Assembly: GCA_022749755.1 (NCBI GenBank)
Contig: CM040440.1
Coordinates: forward strand, 18,401,269-18,465,268
Origin: Azadirachta indica
Lineage: Eukaryota > Streptophyta > Magnoliopsida > Sapindales > Meliaceae
Reading direction: 5' to 3'
DNA length: 64,000 nt
Part shown: positions 49,301 through 61,900 of the stretch, one piece after another
Layout: each line of letters starts with the position of its first letter
Numbering within the stretch: position 1 is the stretch's first letter
Notes under the pieces: model-generated
Database searches by the model: none
The model's input: the letters and a program-made list of their open reading frames with translations, nothing else
Told to the model about the DNA's origin: nothing
Translations under genes and position numbers: made by a program

Positions 49301-52300
49301 AAGTGGGTAAGAATTTGTTTGTGTAAACTGAAATTATTTGTGGTTGATTAAAGGTGCTTCACTTTCTCGAGAAACCAATGCTATCTATATGATAAATAAT
49401 ATTGATCACGTTTTCTTTTTCTGCTAATGCTTAATTTTAACTTTAAAGATGCATTGAACTCTGTTTTAAATTGTCATATTTTATTGCAGAGAATTCTACA
49501 CTGTTATACCTCATGACTTTGGATTTAAGAAAATGCGTAAGTCCTCTCTCTCTCTCTGTTGAAGATCCTGGCATGCTTGTTGGACCATTGAGAACACAGC
49601 ATATGGAAACTGGAGTTGGGTTTTTAAGTTTCTGAAAAGGGAAAGCTAACTAATTTGAGACTATGAATCGTGGCAGGTGACTTTGTTATTGACACCCCTC
49701 AAAAGTTGAAATGGAAACTGGAAATGGTGATTATTTTCCTCTTCATTTAACAACATCTGGTATTATTGTTTGTTCGGAACTTCTACACCTGGAATTAATT
49801 ATTCTCCTAATTATTTGCAGTAGATTGATTTCTAAAATTCCAGTCCACACTTGGAAATTTTTTTGAGTTGGTTTAATTTAGAAGAGCTGTTTTCATCTCC
49901 TTGTATGTAACTGCAGGTTGAAGCACTGGGCGAAATTGAAGTTGCAACAAAGTTGTTGGAGGATGATAAAGGGATGCAGGTATTCCTGATCTATTTTTCT
50001 TTGTCTGTGACCATCAGTGTATGAATTCTGAAATCCATCTTTGCAAGTTTAACATGAAAATCCAAATAGTAGATGCAAAGAGTAAGTAGCCCTTTTATCA
50101 TAATCATTGAATTCTGTAACTCAAATAGCTGTAATATTTTGTGATATCTAGGATTTCAAGATTCAAGATGTGTTGTTGGAATCTACTTTTAGCTTTTGGA
50201 GAAACATAGTTCATTGCTTTCATAATCCTTTCTTTGTTTGAGAGGCTTGGATTAGATTTTCCAAAACTAACAATTTTATGAGAGAATCTAACCTGTCTTT
50301 TAACTTCTTATAGGACTGAGTCATTGAAATTCATTCATGCCTGTAAACTACACATATTCTAGCTGTTTCCATATAATTTTCTACATTCTGATATGTATTC
50401 CTTTCTTTCTAATAACAAAATTGAAGAAAAAAGGCCTTTCCCATTTGAAGAGTTATTCTTTACTGGGCAGTGGTTGCTGTGTATTAAGGCAAGAGATTTC
50501 TTGCCTATATTTTCCTTTTCCTCTCTCTTGCCAGTCATATTGTTGCGTTCATGTAGCAGATATGTTTGTTAATTTCTTCATAACTTCATATTGAGTTGCT
50601 CACACCACTTTCCTAGTATTGTAATTTAAGTATTTTCCACTGCAGGAAGATCCATTGTTTTGTCATTATCAGCGCCTTCACTGTCAACTGAGACCACTTG
50701 AAGTTGATTCTGAGGAATTTTCCATGGTATTTAAAAATTTATTTAGCCTCATAAGTTTAAATTCCGGAATTCAATCTTTGGTTAGTTCAAAGGGATGGGG
50801 GCTGCGTGTCATGGTTTGGCATTACTATGCTGTTACTTATACTGGTTTTGTCTTTTATTTTGGCTGTGGTCAGATTTCAAAGTACATGCTGAACACTCAC
50901 GCAAAAACACATTCCTCTTACACTGTGGATATTGTTCAAATATTCAGAGTAGAAAGGGAGGGTGAAACTGAACGCTTCAAAAAGGTGATAGTTCATCGTC
51001 TGATGTGTCACTCACATGTGACATATTTAATCTAGTTGCAGATATTTTCATGATTGTACAATTTATATGGATGGTTATTGAATAAGCAGTCTAATTTTCT
51101 TTCTTTTGCTCTTGTGGAGCAGTTCTCTAATTCAAGAAACAGAATGCTTTTATGGCATGGTTCTCGGCTCACAAACTGGATTGGCATCTTATCTCAAGGT
51201 CATTGTTTGTATTTTCCTATTTACTAACCTGTCCATGTACGCGTGTTTCATTATAACTGCAAATATCTGAGTGCAGCTTTTACCATGTTAAATCACCAGG
51301 TTTGCGTATTGCTCCACTAGAAGCACCTTCAACTGGTTACATGTTTGGAAAGGGGGTTTACTTTGCTGATATGTTTTCCAAAAGCGCGAATTACTGTTAT
51401 GCTTCTCATGCTGCTAATGCTGGTGTGCTGCTTTTGTGTGAGGTTTGTTTTCCTCCTGCAGATGTAGAAATCATTTTTTGTCAACTGAGAATGTGACATG
51501 GCCAGGTACATGGACCATAAAGCAATATGTTGCATATCATCAGTGAATAGATGCAGACCAGAGATCATAAATAGACAATTCTCATTATACAACAATATAA
51601 ACTTTTGTATTCATTGTTCATGATTTACTTCAATTACCAGATTTATATTTCCAAGGAAAATGTCCTTGTGGCAGAAATTTTTGTTGTAACCCACTCCTGC
51701 CCCAACATGTATGTAACATTTTTCTCTTACCTGTCTTATAATCTTATCATAAAATTGTTGAACAGTGTATATTACAGGTTGCACTTGGTGACATGGCTGA
51801 GCTTCTGCACGCAAATTACAATGCTGATAAGTTGCCAGAAGGGAAGCTAAGGTGTGTTTATTACTATTTTCTTGATTAAATGTTTTCAAGTTTATCTCAC
51901 TTTCGGACAAAGTACAATTCCTTAATGCAAGAACTGAGGTATGAAGATTTGCTTGGGACATTGCTTGTCGAATTGAGTAATTCATGAAACTATTTTTCAG
52001 CCATCGACTTCATAAGCAGCTCATGACCCATCCATCAACACGTTGAAATTTGAAAATCTGAATGCACACATTCTGTATGTTTCAAGTCTGCCATAATCTG
52101 CATGCAACTAGTTTCTCTAAGGAAATTATTGCTGGCCAAGGTGAATTTTGAATCTGGACTTTATCTGGTATCATTTTGGGAGAGGCAGGACTATTTGTTC
52201 TATATCTTCTCTTCAGCAGAAGAGATCAATCAACAAACATGCTGTCTTGCCTAGAATGCCAAGGGCCATTGTTATACAGATTGGTGAAATTAATGTGGTG

Positions 52301-52673
52301 TATTGGTTTAATTATATGTTTATAATGTGCAGCACGAAAGGAGTTGGTCGAACTGCACCAGATCCTTCAGAAGTTCAGAAACTTGAGGATGGTGTTGTTG
52401 TTCCACTTGGAAAGCCAAAAGAACAAACAAGTTCTGAGGTGTGACACATTAAAATTAAAGTTTTCATTTCTATTTTAGAAGCTGAATTACAATTGTAGTC
52501 CTGATATTTTACTGGGATATTTTTAGTGTTTTTAATTTTCTTTGCCTAACAGAAAGAGATGGGCTGAATTTTTATCCTTGCAGGGTCATTTGTTGTACAA
52601 TGAGTACATAGTCTACAATGTGGACCAGATTAGGATGCGCTACGTGCTTCAAGTTAATTTCAAATATAAATAG
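46355..52673 (+). CDS. PARP2: Poly(ADP-ribose) polymerase 2
   Basis: Eighteen exons: 46355-46438, 46518-46779, 46861-46982, 47080-47161, 47505-47743, 47960-48086, 48287-48342, 49233-49306, 49490-49536, 49677-49726, 49917-49979, 50646-50726, 50874-50984, 51123-51198, 51300-51442, 51778-51851, 52333-52438, 52584-52673. They close in phase to 628 residues. This is a nuclear enzyme that senses DNA breaks and builds poly(ADP-ribose) from NAD+. Domains: two SAP DNA-binding motifs (about 5-35 and 70-105), a basic linker, a WGR domain (WGR at 197-199), a PARP regulatory helical domain, and the catalytic domain. The H-Y-E triad is intact: His478 (LLWHGS), Tyr512 (GVYFADM) and Glu606 (LYNEYIVY). Intron 3 has a GC donor. 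Exon 5 could instead end at 47740, dropping one Val; I chose the better GTGAGT donor. Confidence 0.95.
47377..47478. repeat. 51-bp tandem duplication in PARP2 intron 4
   Basis: Two adjacent copies, 47377-47427 and 47428-47478, differ by about two bases (TGCAGTCAC against TGCAATCAC at the start, and at the last base). It lies wholly inside the intron between exons 4 and 5, ending 26 bp before the acceptor. Confidence 0.85.
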
Positions 52674-54123
52674 ACCTGTATCAATATGTAAATTTCCACT
52701 TGTTGGCAAAATTTTTTCTTTCAGTAAGTTATTATTTAATAGAGTAGAAATTATGTTTTCTACGAATTTGAATATGATCTATCCGACAGGACTCAAAATT
52801 ACACAGGTATGCTATACTGAACTATCTCCACTTGGTAATTGATTTATGAGAAAGAATTGAGAAATAAAAGCTTTGAAAATTTCAGAGGCATGGGTTGGCC
52901 CATCTTATTCATACTTTAAAGCACTCGTATATAAAAGCAGGGAAGCGTATTAACTACTATTGCGTCAGAATAATTTTTGTTTGTTGCTGTTCCTTTGGGT
53001 GAGGGAAAGTCAAAGAAATGCATCAAGCACAGTAGAATTTAGGCTGTTGGAAGCATGAGTGCGTTTGAGTACGATATGAGTGTGTGACCAAATAAAGCAT
53101 TAACTACAAAGACCACGAGTGCAAGGTGCACACGCTAGCATTAATGTCGCTAGATTTGGTGATGACTTCATGCCAAATCTATGTTCTTCTTCAACAACGA
53201 TAAAAAAATGGTGATTTCACTGTGACAATAGTTCCCATCTATTTCAAATCCCCAACTTCCCTCTTACTGACTCTTTAAATGTTATCATCCATTTCAGTTG
53301 AAAATTAACGACATTTGAATTGAATTGAGTGTCTCCGACAGCAAGCAAAGAAGTAACTTGCACATGGCAATGCAACTTGGTATATGGGAAATTAGAACAT
53401 TATGATCATCAATGTGTGTTGAAATTGTTGAAAACCCACCATAAATTATGGGGGAAAAAGCTGAAGCCTAGTCAATGTAGGGAATCATATCTACCTAGGG
53501 ACAGGGAGCCTCACAGGACAGGACTCACTGCTCTGTTGTCTCAAGAACAGCTCAACCCATCTCATCATCTCATCTCTCTTGGTTTCTCAATCTCACCACA
53601 ACCACGGCCACACTCAAAAGCTTGCGCTCAACACGCAAAGCCTACGTGCACTCTTACATTATTCTCTTTTACTAATTGCACCAACAAGTTCCTCCCAAAA
53701 GAAATTTAGAGACGACCCCACATTTCTGGACCCCAAAACAAATACAAATGGGTTGATGGTGATCGTGATCTAGTGGGGTGGGTCCCAAAATCATGACACT
53801 AGATTCTTGATCTTGATCCCGATCCATCGTCCAAAGGCTAGCTAGTAGATGGTTATCTTGTTACATAGGTTTGCAAAGGCTTGCTGTTCTGTTTTTGTCT
53901 GTCTGTGTTTGCTGTTGCTGGACGAGGTGTTGGTGGCTTTTGTGAAATTAAGGCAGACAACGGTCTGTTTGATCTTGCTCATTACAAATCTTTACTTTTG
54001 AAATTTGTTTTGCGTGCCACCATGATTGCATGGCATGGCTTGGCTTTGCCTCTGCCAGAGATTTTATTTTCATCTTCCAAATTTACTCACTGCTGCTCCT
54101 CTTCCCCTTCGCCTTTAAAGAAG

Positions 54124-54126
<3 letters not shown>
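52674..54126. other. Intergenic, PARP2 3' flank to MIR164
   Basis: The left part is PARP2 3' UTR. The rest is the upstream region of MIR164. Open frames at 53329-53709 and 53881-54195 have no recognisable motif; the second runs into a CT repeat. No other gene is recognised. Confidence 0.45.

Positions 54127-54172
<46 letters not shown>
54127..54172. repeat. (CT)n microsatellite just upstream of MIR164
   Basis: An uninterrupted CT run of about 46 bp ending about 20 bp before the TATA box of the miRNA gene. CT-rich tracts near plant promoters are common; this one is unusually long. Confidence 0.9.
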
Positions 54173-54175
<3 letters not shown>

Positions 54176-54190
54176 CCATACTCCTTTGCC

Positions 54191-54198
54191 TATAAATA
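54191..54198 (+). promoter_or_regulatory. TATA box of MIR164
   Basis: TATAAATA 76 bp upstream of the base of the hairpin stem and 93 bp upstream of the mature miRNA. A transcription start would be expected near 54225. Confidence 0.65.
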
Positions 54199-54266
54199 CA
54201 GAAGCTTCTTTCCCCATCTTTTAAAGTTGCATATGGCAATGGGCATTTGTATGGTTCTACTTAGCG

Positions 54267-54389
54267 GGTGAGTATCTCCTCGTTGGAGAAGCAGGGCACG
54301 TGCAAATACAAGTCAATCTGGCTTTCTTCTCAAATATTGCCACTCAATTCCTTGCACGTGCTCCCCTTCTCCAACATGGATTTCTCACC
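54267..54389 (+). ncRNA. MIR164: MIR164 precursor
   Basis: The mature miR164 lies on the 5' arm at 54284-54304 (21 nt, starting TGGAGAAGCAGGGCACGTG). The star strand is on the 3' arm at 54355-54375 (starting CACGTGCTCCCCTTCTCC), pairing with the usual internal mismatches and leaving a loop of about 50 nt. Pairing continues below the duplex: GGTGAG at 54267 pairs with CTCACC at 54384-54389, and GTTGGAGAAG with CTTCTCCAAC. miR164 guides cleavage of NAC transcription factor mRNAs of the CUC and NAC1 groups, controlling organ boundaries, leaf margins and lateral roots. A TATA box at 54191 supports independent transcription. The exact family member (a, b or c) cannot be fixed from the hairpin, but gene context favours the MIR164A lineage. 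Confidence 0.96.
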
Positions 54390-55094
54390 TCACCTCTGTC
54401 TTTCCAACTCCTCAAAGAATGAATGAGCTTCTTGCCTCTCGGTAATGTATATATATGTGGTGATCAGCTTCGCGTAAAAAAATCAAAATCTACGACAGTC
54501 TTTCCTCCCTTAATTTTCTCTTTTAATTGTATTATTTTCCGCTTTAAATTTTCTCCACGAGTAACAACTCACTGCATGCTGTTTATAAATTTAATTTCTT
54601 CTTGAGACTTTTCGGAAGAGCCAGTATTCATATATTATCATTTTTTGTACATCATGAGTCACCTTAACGTATCACGTGTACACTGGACTGCCCATGAGAT
54701 CAGAAGATATTTTTTCATGGTCGTAAGCATTTAAGCACTGCTCTAAAGGTTAAACTAGACAGATATCATTATATAATGCATGTACTATTCTGCTGTGCTT
54801 AATTACTCCATTCCTTTCGGTTGAAATTAAATGTTATGTAAAAGCAAAATGAAAGAAAATGCAAGTCCCCCATGCTTCCATCGGTATCAGGTATAAACAT
54901 TTATTATTAATTTTCGCCATCAGATCCATTACCGGCTATTAAGTTGCTGCTTTGACCATCTTAATTAATCTCTACTTTCTCGGATTACATTTTTTTTTGT
55001 TTTTTTTTTTGGTTGACAAAAAGGAGGAAAAAGTTATGCCCCAGTCGGAAGACCCTTTCAGCGAAGGTTCAGATTTTCACCGCTCAACTTCGGT

Positions 55095-55097
<3 letters not shown>

Positions 55098-55147
<50 letters not shown>
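55098..55147. repeat. (TA)n microsatellite
   Basis: About 25 uninterrupted TA units. Confidence 0.95.
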
Positions 55148-55149
<2 letters not shown>

Positions 55150-55330
55150 GGCTTGTCCTTGTTAATGTTGGTGCAACAAGTCACAAGGTCAATCATGTTG
55201 AAAATACTCGTACCACCTAATTACTTATTGATACTAATAATCTTACTTTTAATGCAATCCCTTCCCGTCCGATAGATATATATGCATGCATCATGCATGT
55301 GGTTACTCGTACTAATTTCATCATTCCTTC

Positions 55331-55333
<3 letters not shown>

Positions 55334-55361
<28 letters not shown>
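55334..55361. repeat. (CA)n microsatellite
   Basis: About 14 uninterrupted CA units. Confidence 0.95.
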
Positions 55362-55364
<3 letters not shown>

Positions 55365-55940
55365 ACACGCGCACACATATATGTAAATTTCTATAAACTT
55401 TCGCTATTTATAAGTATTTAACATGTATATTCATATATGTTGATAAAACAAATAAGACAACATTTCAAAAAATTACATTCTATTTATAGCACATTTTTTT
55501 ATTATTTTTATAAAATAGTTAAACCTATTTAACCTACGTCACTTTCTATACTATTTTTAAAAAGACTTAACCCAGTTTAAAGACTCAATTTATCACACCT
55601 TCAAACCAACAGCTCGTAGAGATGGTAAAATTATTAACTAACATGTTAATCAAATTAATAGAAACTATATAGTTGTGTAATATTATGTTGATTATTATGT
55701 AATTTTTCGTAAACTTATTAACGAACCCTAAAAAGGAAAATTTCTTTGTCGTCGTATACTTATTCAAAATTTTAAATTGGCAATTTTGCGTACCTAAATA
55801 ATATTTTATTTGGTTTTATCGCTGAAGAAAGCAATTCGGAGGCCAAATGAATTTAAACTCGCTCCCCGGGATGATTCTTTACAGTCACTCATAGTCATAG
55901 AAGTGGCAGTTTCAACGACTGTAAATCAGAGAGAAAAAAA

Positions 55941-58900
55941 ATGTTGCACGAGCTCCTGTTAGCTTTATTGGGATACACCGGAGATCTCATAATCGACGAG
56001 CGAGAGCACCAAAACTCTCTGCGCATTCAATTATCTGCCGACGCTCCTGTCTCTGAGGAGCACACCTTTAAGCTCGCTCCCGATATCTCCTTCATCGAAC
56101 CCAGCGAACGGTACATTCACTGCAAATATCAATTCCATGTTTTAAATATTATTAAAATAAATGTTATTGTTTTCTTATTTATGTTTCTTAGGGTTCTTTT
56201 AGCGACTTAGCCAAATGGCGCGCAATCTTATTGAAATTGATTGTCTAAACTTGCTGCGTTAAATTTCAGCATTTTTCTATGGTGTTAATTTCTAGTGGAA
56301 TTGCTGTTTCTGTTTTGCTTCTACTGACGCATATTGAAGACTTAATTGGGACACTTGAAGATGAAATCGTTCACTTTTTTTTCCTAATAATTTTACTCTA
56401 AATTGAATAATTGAGAGGATTATGGTAGGAGCTTAGGCTGTACATTTCTTTTTCTGATCAAGTTGCTATCGTGCAGAGATCTTATGGAGAAAATCATCAC
56501 TTTAGGATTTCACTACAGAGAACTTGATCGCTTTGCAACACAGTCTAGGAATTTAAGCTGGATAAGATCTGTTAATGCGTCTCCTTTGGAAAGGGCTGCT
56601 GAATTATCCAAAGTAAAAGCAGAAAAGCCGAGTGTGTACCGAAGGGCTATTGCTAATGGCATTGTTGAGATACTATCAGTGTACCGGTCTGCTGTTCTCC
56701 ACATCGAGCAGAAATTATTGTCTGAAACAATGCCCATTCTGGCAACCGTAACTCAAGGTCTTAATAAGGTTTGTTTTGTTGATTTCACTATGTTATATAT
56801 TTCGTTGTTATTTTATTGTCTGAAAATTTATTGTATTTACAGCTTGATGATTTTGGTCTTACAGCATGAGTTTCACCGTAGTTGTTGGTTTTCTTTCTTT
56901 TTCTTTTTAAATAATTAGTTCTTTATTTTTGTTCTTATGAGCGGATGGTTTTTCCAGTTTTTTGTCCTTTTGCCACCTCTTTATGAGCTTGTTCTAGAGA
57001 TTGAGCGTGATGATATTCGTGGAGGACAACTGCTTAACCTTTTACAGCAGCGGTGCCACTGTGGGGTGCCTGAACTGCAGGCATGCATTCAGAGGTATGC
57101 ACCTTTTCAGTTCCAAATAATTCAGTGCTGGCTGTTCCACAATACTACCTGTTTATGTAAATGTGTATCTGAGGAATCTATTAGATTATGGGCAATATTT
57201 GGTTTATGCTAGTAATGTGTTGAGAAATTTACTAGTTCCTCTTTTTCTTTAATATGCTCACACAATTTTTGGAAGTTAGAGCAAATAATATAGTTAAAAG
57301 GCAATTGTGATCTTTCTTATTAATGTTTGTGTAAACTCTTTGGAACAGCTGGGACAGAATATAAGCATGGTTTACGTAAACCATTTCGAAATGCTGCTTT
57401 GAATAGTTATTCAATATCAAACAAAAATTAGTTGTCTCTTCTTTTCTTTGTTTACTCTTTTTTCAACTTCCAAGATGAATTCTGTGCTGATTATTTTTGT
57501 ATTTTATCCAAATTTCTGTGCCCAAAGCATAGGCTTCTTTGGCATGGGCATCAGGTCATGCATAACCAACTTGCTTCGTGGATGGTATATGGAATTCTTC
57601 AGGACCAGCATGGAGAATTTTTCATTAGAAGGTATCGGCTGAAAAACATTCATTTATATTTGGCAAAAGTGATTTTGATTATAATTCTGTCACTTCTCTT
57701 TGGCTTATATATCTCGGTAAAATAGGCGCTAGAATGTCATTATGTTTAAGTTTCTGATGTCTACCAGTTACTCTTAAATTATATTACCTGAAACTGGTTC
57801 TCTTGTTTATAACTTGTCAGGCAGGACGATAGAGATGTAGAGCATGGTTCATCTCACTCAGATATGTCTGAAAAGTTGGCATGCTTGTCAACTGACGATA
57901 AAAATTTAACAGATTGGCACTTGGGATTTCGTATTTCTTTGGTATCTTTGATCTGTCTTTTGAACTGTTTGTGTTTTATGATCACCACTTAATGCTTGGC
58001 AATGTTCACCATTTTACTGGGTGTCATCATATAGCCTTATGCTGCTGTAATAGTAATATTTCTTTTTATTCTATAGGTGCTATCACAGTCATGTTAAAAC
58101 TGATTGTTATGAGAATATTACCCAACCCATTGCCTTGTAGGGGGTCAAGGGTGACATTTTGTGTATGCTAATATTTCTTCTCACTGTTTTATCAATTTGT
58201 TCTCATCATTTACTCATAGCTGCTCTACAAGTTTACACAATGTATTGTGTTTGTGCATGGGAAAGGGTGGGTTAGGGTTTATGGTTAAAGTAAAAAGGTT
58301 CTTCCCTTTTTGTTTCTTTTATCTTTCATTTAGTAAGAGAATACAATGGTTGTTACAAGCTATTTACTCTTTTACTATCATTGTGCAGGACATGCTGCCT
58401 GAATATATCCATATGCGTGTTGCAGAATCAATTCTTTTTGCTGGAAAAGCAGTCAGGGTTCTCCGGAATCCAAGCTCCACATTTCAGTTTCAGGATCAGC
58501 AGATAACAAGAAGTTCTCAGAAAATTCAGGGATTTACTGGACGCTTTTCTTCTCAGAAGGAGGCTTTTCTGGATATGAAACTAATTGGAGAAGAATTGTT
58601 TCCACAGTCTGAGGCTGATAAGATTGAAGCTATGCTTCAGGACCTTAAGGTTGTTTCTGCATTTACCATTGTAGATTACAAGTGCTTTTCTGTCATGTTA
58701 GATGACATATGAACTGTGGTACATTCACTGCATGAACTAATAAATGTACTTAACCATCAATCCTGTCTAAGTCGACAAGCATCTCTTATGTTTCAAGATA
58801 GAAGCAAACAATTCTTTACCCCTTCTAATACCACGTTTCGAGTTTTAAGGCTAAAAAATTGGTTTCATTGTGTGTAGGAATCATCTGAGTTCCACAAAAG

Positions 58901-61900
58901 ATCATTTGAATATGCTGTTGACTCCATACGGGCTATTGCAGCCAGTCATCTTTGGCAGGTGCTGAATGCGATTTATTTGTTTTTATCATTGTTGAGATCT
59001 TCTGTTTACCACAGTTGCTTTATTTCTGCAGCTTGTGGTAGTGCATGCTGATTTGAATGGTCACCTGAAGGCCTTAAAAGACTATTTTCTTTTAGCAAAA
59101 GGAGATTTCTTCCAGGTAAGGGTACTTCCCTCATTTCTTTTAGGGAAGGAAACTCTTTATTGGTGTTGTATCTTTTCTTATTATGCTCTGCTGGTCGGAG
59201 CTGATTTCTTCTATGACAGAGGTTCCGTTCAGATTTTGGACATATTTTTCAAATACATTGAACCAATAGCTTTTATTATTTGCAGTTGAATTTTTCTTAA
59301 CATGAACATGTTTTAATGAGACATGTTTCTTTCTTGCCAGTGTTTTCTTGAAGAGAGTCGCCAGTTGATGCGTTTACCGCCTCGCCAGTCAACTGCTGAA
59401 GCTGATCTTATGGTCCCTTTCCAGCTTGTATGTTATGATGATATAATTCTGTAATACATGTGATTCTATTCCAAGTGAATGTTTTGATCACAGTAGCTTG
59501 CAAACCTTTGAGTTTCCTAACAATCTGTTAATGAATTAATTCCTGTTACTTGTGATGCAGGCAGCAATAAAGACTATTGCAGAGGAAGACAAATACTTTT
59601 CTAGAGTATCCTTGCGGTAAGAGCCCATTTTGGCTCTACTTAATGTCTTTAAAATTTCACTATCTAACCATTTTATTGAGAGTCATGTCATGTGAAAGAT
59701 TTAGGTAAAGAATCTATGCTAAATTGTATTTCTTCATCTGCTAGGATGCCTTCATTTGGAATCATGGTTAAATCCTCCAAGGGAGATCTACCAAAGGCAA
59801 AAACTTATGCTGATGGAAACTCAGGTGCTTCTTCAGAGATTTCCCTTGATGGCTGGGATGGTATTGCTCTTGAATATTCTGTTGATTGGCCCTTACAGCT
59901 TTTCTTTACCCAAGAAGTGCTCTCCAAGTAAGGTTCTACAGCTTATTGTTACAAATGATTTCCATTTGTTTTAAATGATGAATCTCGTGTCTTCTTTCTG
60001 TAAAGGGGATAAAAACTGAAAATGTCTTTTGAAACAAAAGAAGTGGATGCATGGATGTAGTTGATAGTTGGCCGAACAAGTTCCACATTTGTTATACAGA
60101 GGCTAACAATGAGAGCACTCTAGGTACTGTAGGGTCTTCCAATATTTGCTGCGGCTCAAAAGAACTCAAATGGAATTGGAAAAATCTTGGGCCTCTGTGA
60201 TGCATCAAGATCACACAGATTTTGCCAAACGTCGAAATGATTGTATAAACTGCTCAGTATCTCAACAGCGACGACAGACCTGTAGACCAATGTGGCGTGT
60301 TAGAGAACATATGGCATTTTTGATCAGAAATCTTCAGTTTTACATACAGGTATTAATAACATATGGATTACCTGTTGTTTCTGTGTACCTGCTGGTTTCA
60401 TTAATATTTAAATTGGTGATGTGTCTTGTAGTTGCAAAAATTTCATGATACATTGTCATGTTATTATGAAATGATACACCAGCTTTCACTGCACTGTTGT
60501 CTTCTAAATGTTCCCATCTCCAGTGTCAATAAGAATCTTTTGTACCACTTAATCCCATTTGGTTATTTGGGAAAATTATGAAACTCGGATAAGGTGATAA
60601 GTTGATTTTTTTTTTCTTTTTAGTTTTAGCAATAGATGTTCTTAGAGTGATGAGAATTAAATGTGTAAATGGGTTGGAGTAAGCCCCTTTTTCTCTCTGT
60701 TAAAGGAGTAAAAATTTGCTTTTGATTGTCTTTTTATTTTTCATGAGTCTTGTCTAAACCTGCTCTTACTGTTATTGATCATTAATTCTTTCTCTCATCT
60801 TGGCCGCATCTTTTCTGACTTAGGTTGATGTGATAGAATCTCAATGGAATATCTTGCAAGCTCATATTCAAGAATCACATGACTTCACCGAACTTGTTGG
60901 CTTCCATCAAGAGTAAGTAAAACAAATGGTAACTCAGGAATTATGGATCGTTTCTTTGCCAGTTACTCAATTTACATAGAGCTAGTAACAACATAGAGAT
61001 ATTCTACAAAACTGATCACTGCTTATTGCTATCAAGTAAGGAATTTATTGTAATTCCAACCATATAATGTTGATTAGCTAACCAAAGAAAGAAGTGTGGA
61101 ATTAAACTAATATTTTTGGCTACAGATATTTAAGTTCCTAGACTCCAAGTACACCACCTCAAATGCCAATTTTTCAATTTAAAAGATTGATCTATGTTAC
61201 AGAAAATAAAATATTATATTAAATCTCTTGAATCGTCTTAAATTAAATGCATGGACATGCCTTTATATACGCTAAATTAATAAAACGATATAATCTAGGA
61301 AACCAAAACAAAGTAGGAAAGAAACTAATACTACTTGAAGAAGAAATATATTTAATAAGATTAGACATAATTGAACTAAATAGGTCTATTATTTCGTAAC
61401 ATTCCCCTTCAAACTCAAGATAGCAAAGCAAACTTGAGTGTGTAAGAAGAAGATCAAAGAATCCCAAAACAATTGTGAGAAAAAAAACTAAGAGACCTTA
61501 ATCCCAAAATAGTTATGAGAAAAATTCAAGAGGCTTAAAAGGATTGAGAAAACGAGAGATTGCATTCATCCCGTAAGGGGTAAAAGCCTAAGAGAGCAAG
61601 GAAAAATCCAAGAGGGCCAAAGGTGAGTAAAGAGATATCTGAGAGGGCCAGAGGCAAGCAAAGGGATATCTGAGAGGGCCAGAGGCGAGTAAAGCCAAAG
61701 GTAAATAGAGCGGATATCCGAGGCCAAAGGCCTGAGAGAGGATATCCAAGTATGGTAAGACCCTAGACTCCAAGTACACCATCTCAAATGCTAATTCTTT
61801 TATTTGAAGGATTGTCTATTCTTTCAACTGTGAAGCTTGTCAATTGAGAAGTCTAAAAATCTTCTAAAGTTTAGGGTGCTTGGTCTAGTTTCACCAATAT

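Larger units (their letters stand above)
54390..55940. other. Intergenic, MIR164 to GCP4
   Basis: The left end is probably the 3' part of the MIR164 primary transcript. It contains a TA repeat (55098-55147) and a CA repeat (55334-55361). The final 60 bp or so are GCP4 5' UTR. No protein-coding gene is recognised. Confidence 0.45.

Noticed and set aside
53329..53709. 126-codon open frame upstream of MIR164
   Set aside because: It lacks a recognisable domain and has low-complexity composition. Nothing supports translation.
53881..54195. 104-codon open frame ending in a Ser-Leu repeat
   Set aside because: The C-terminus is the translated CT microsatellite, and it overlaps the MIR164 promoter.
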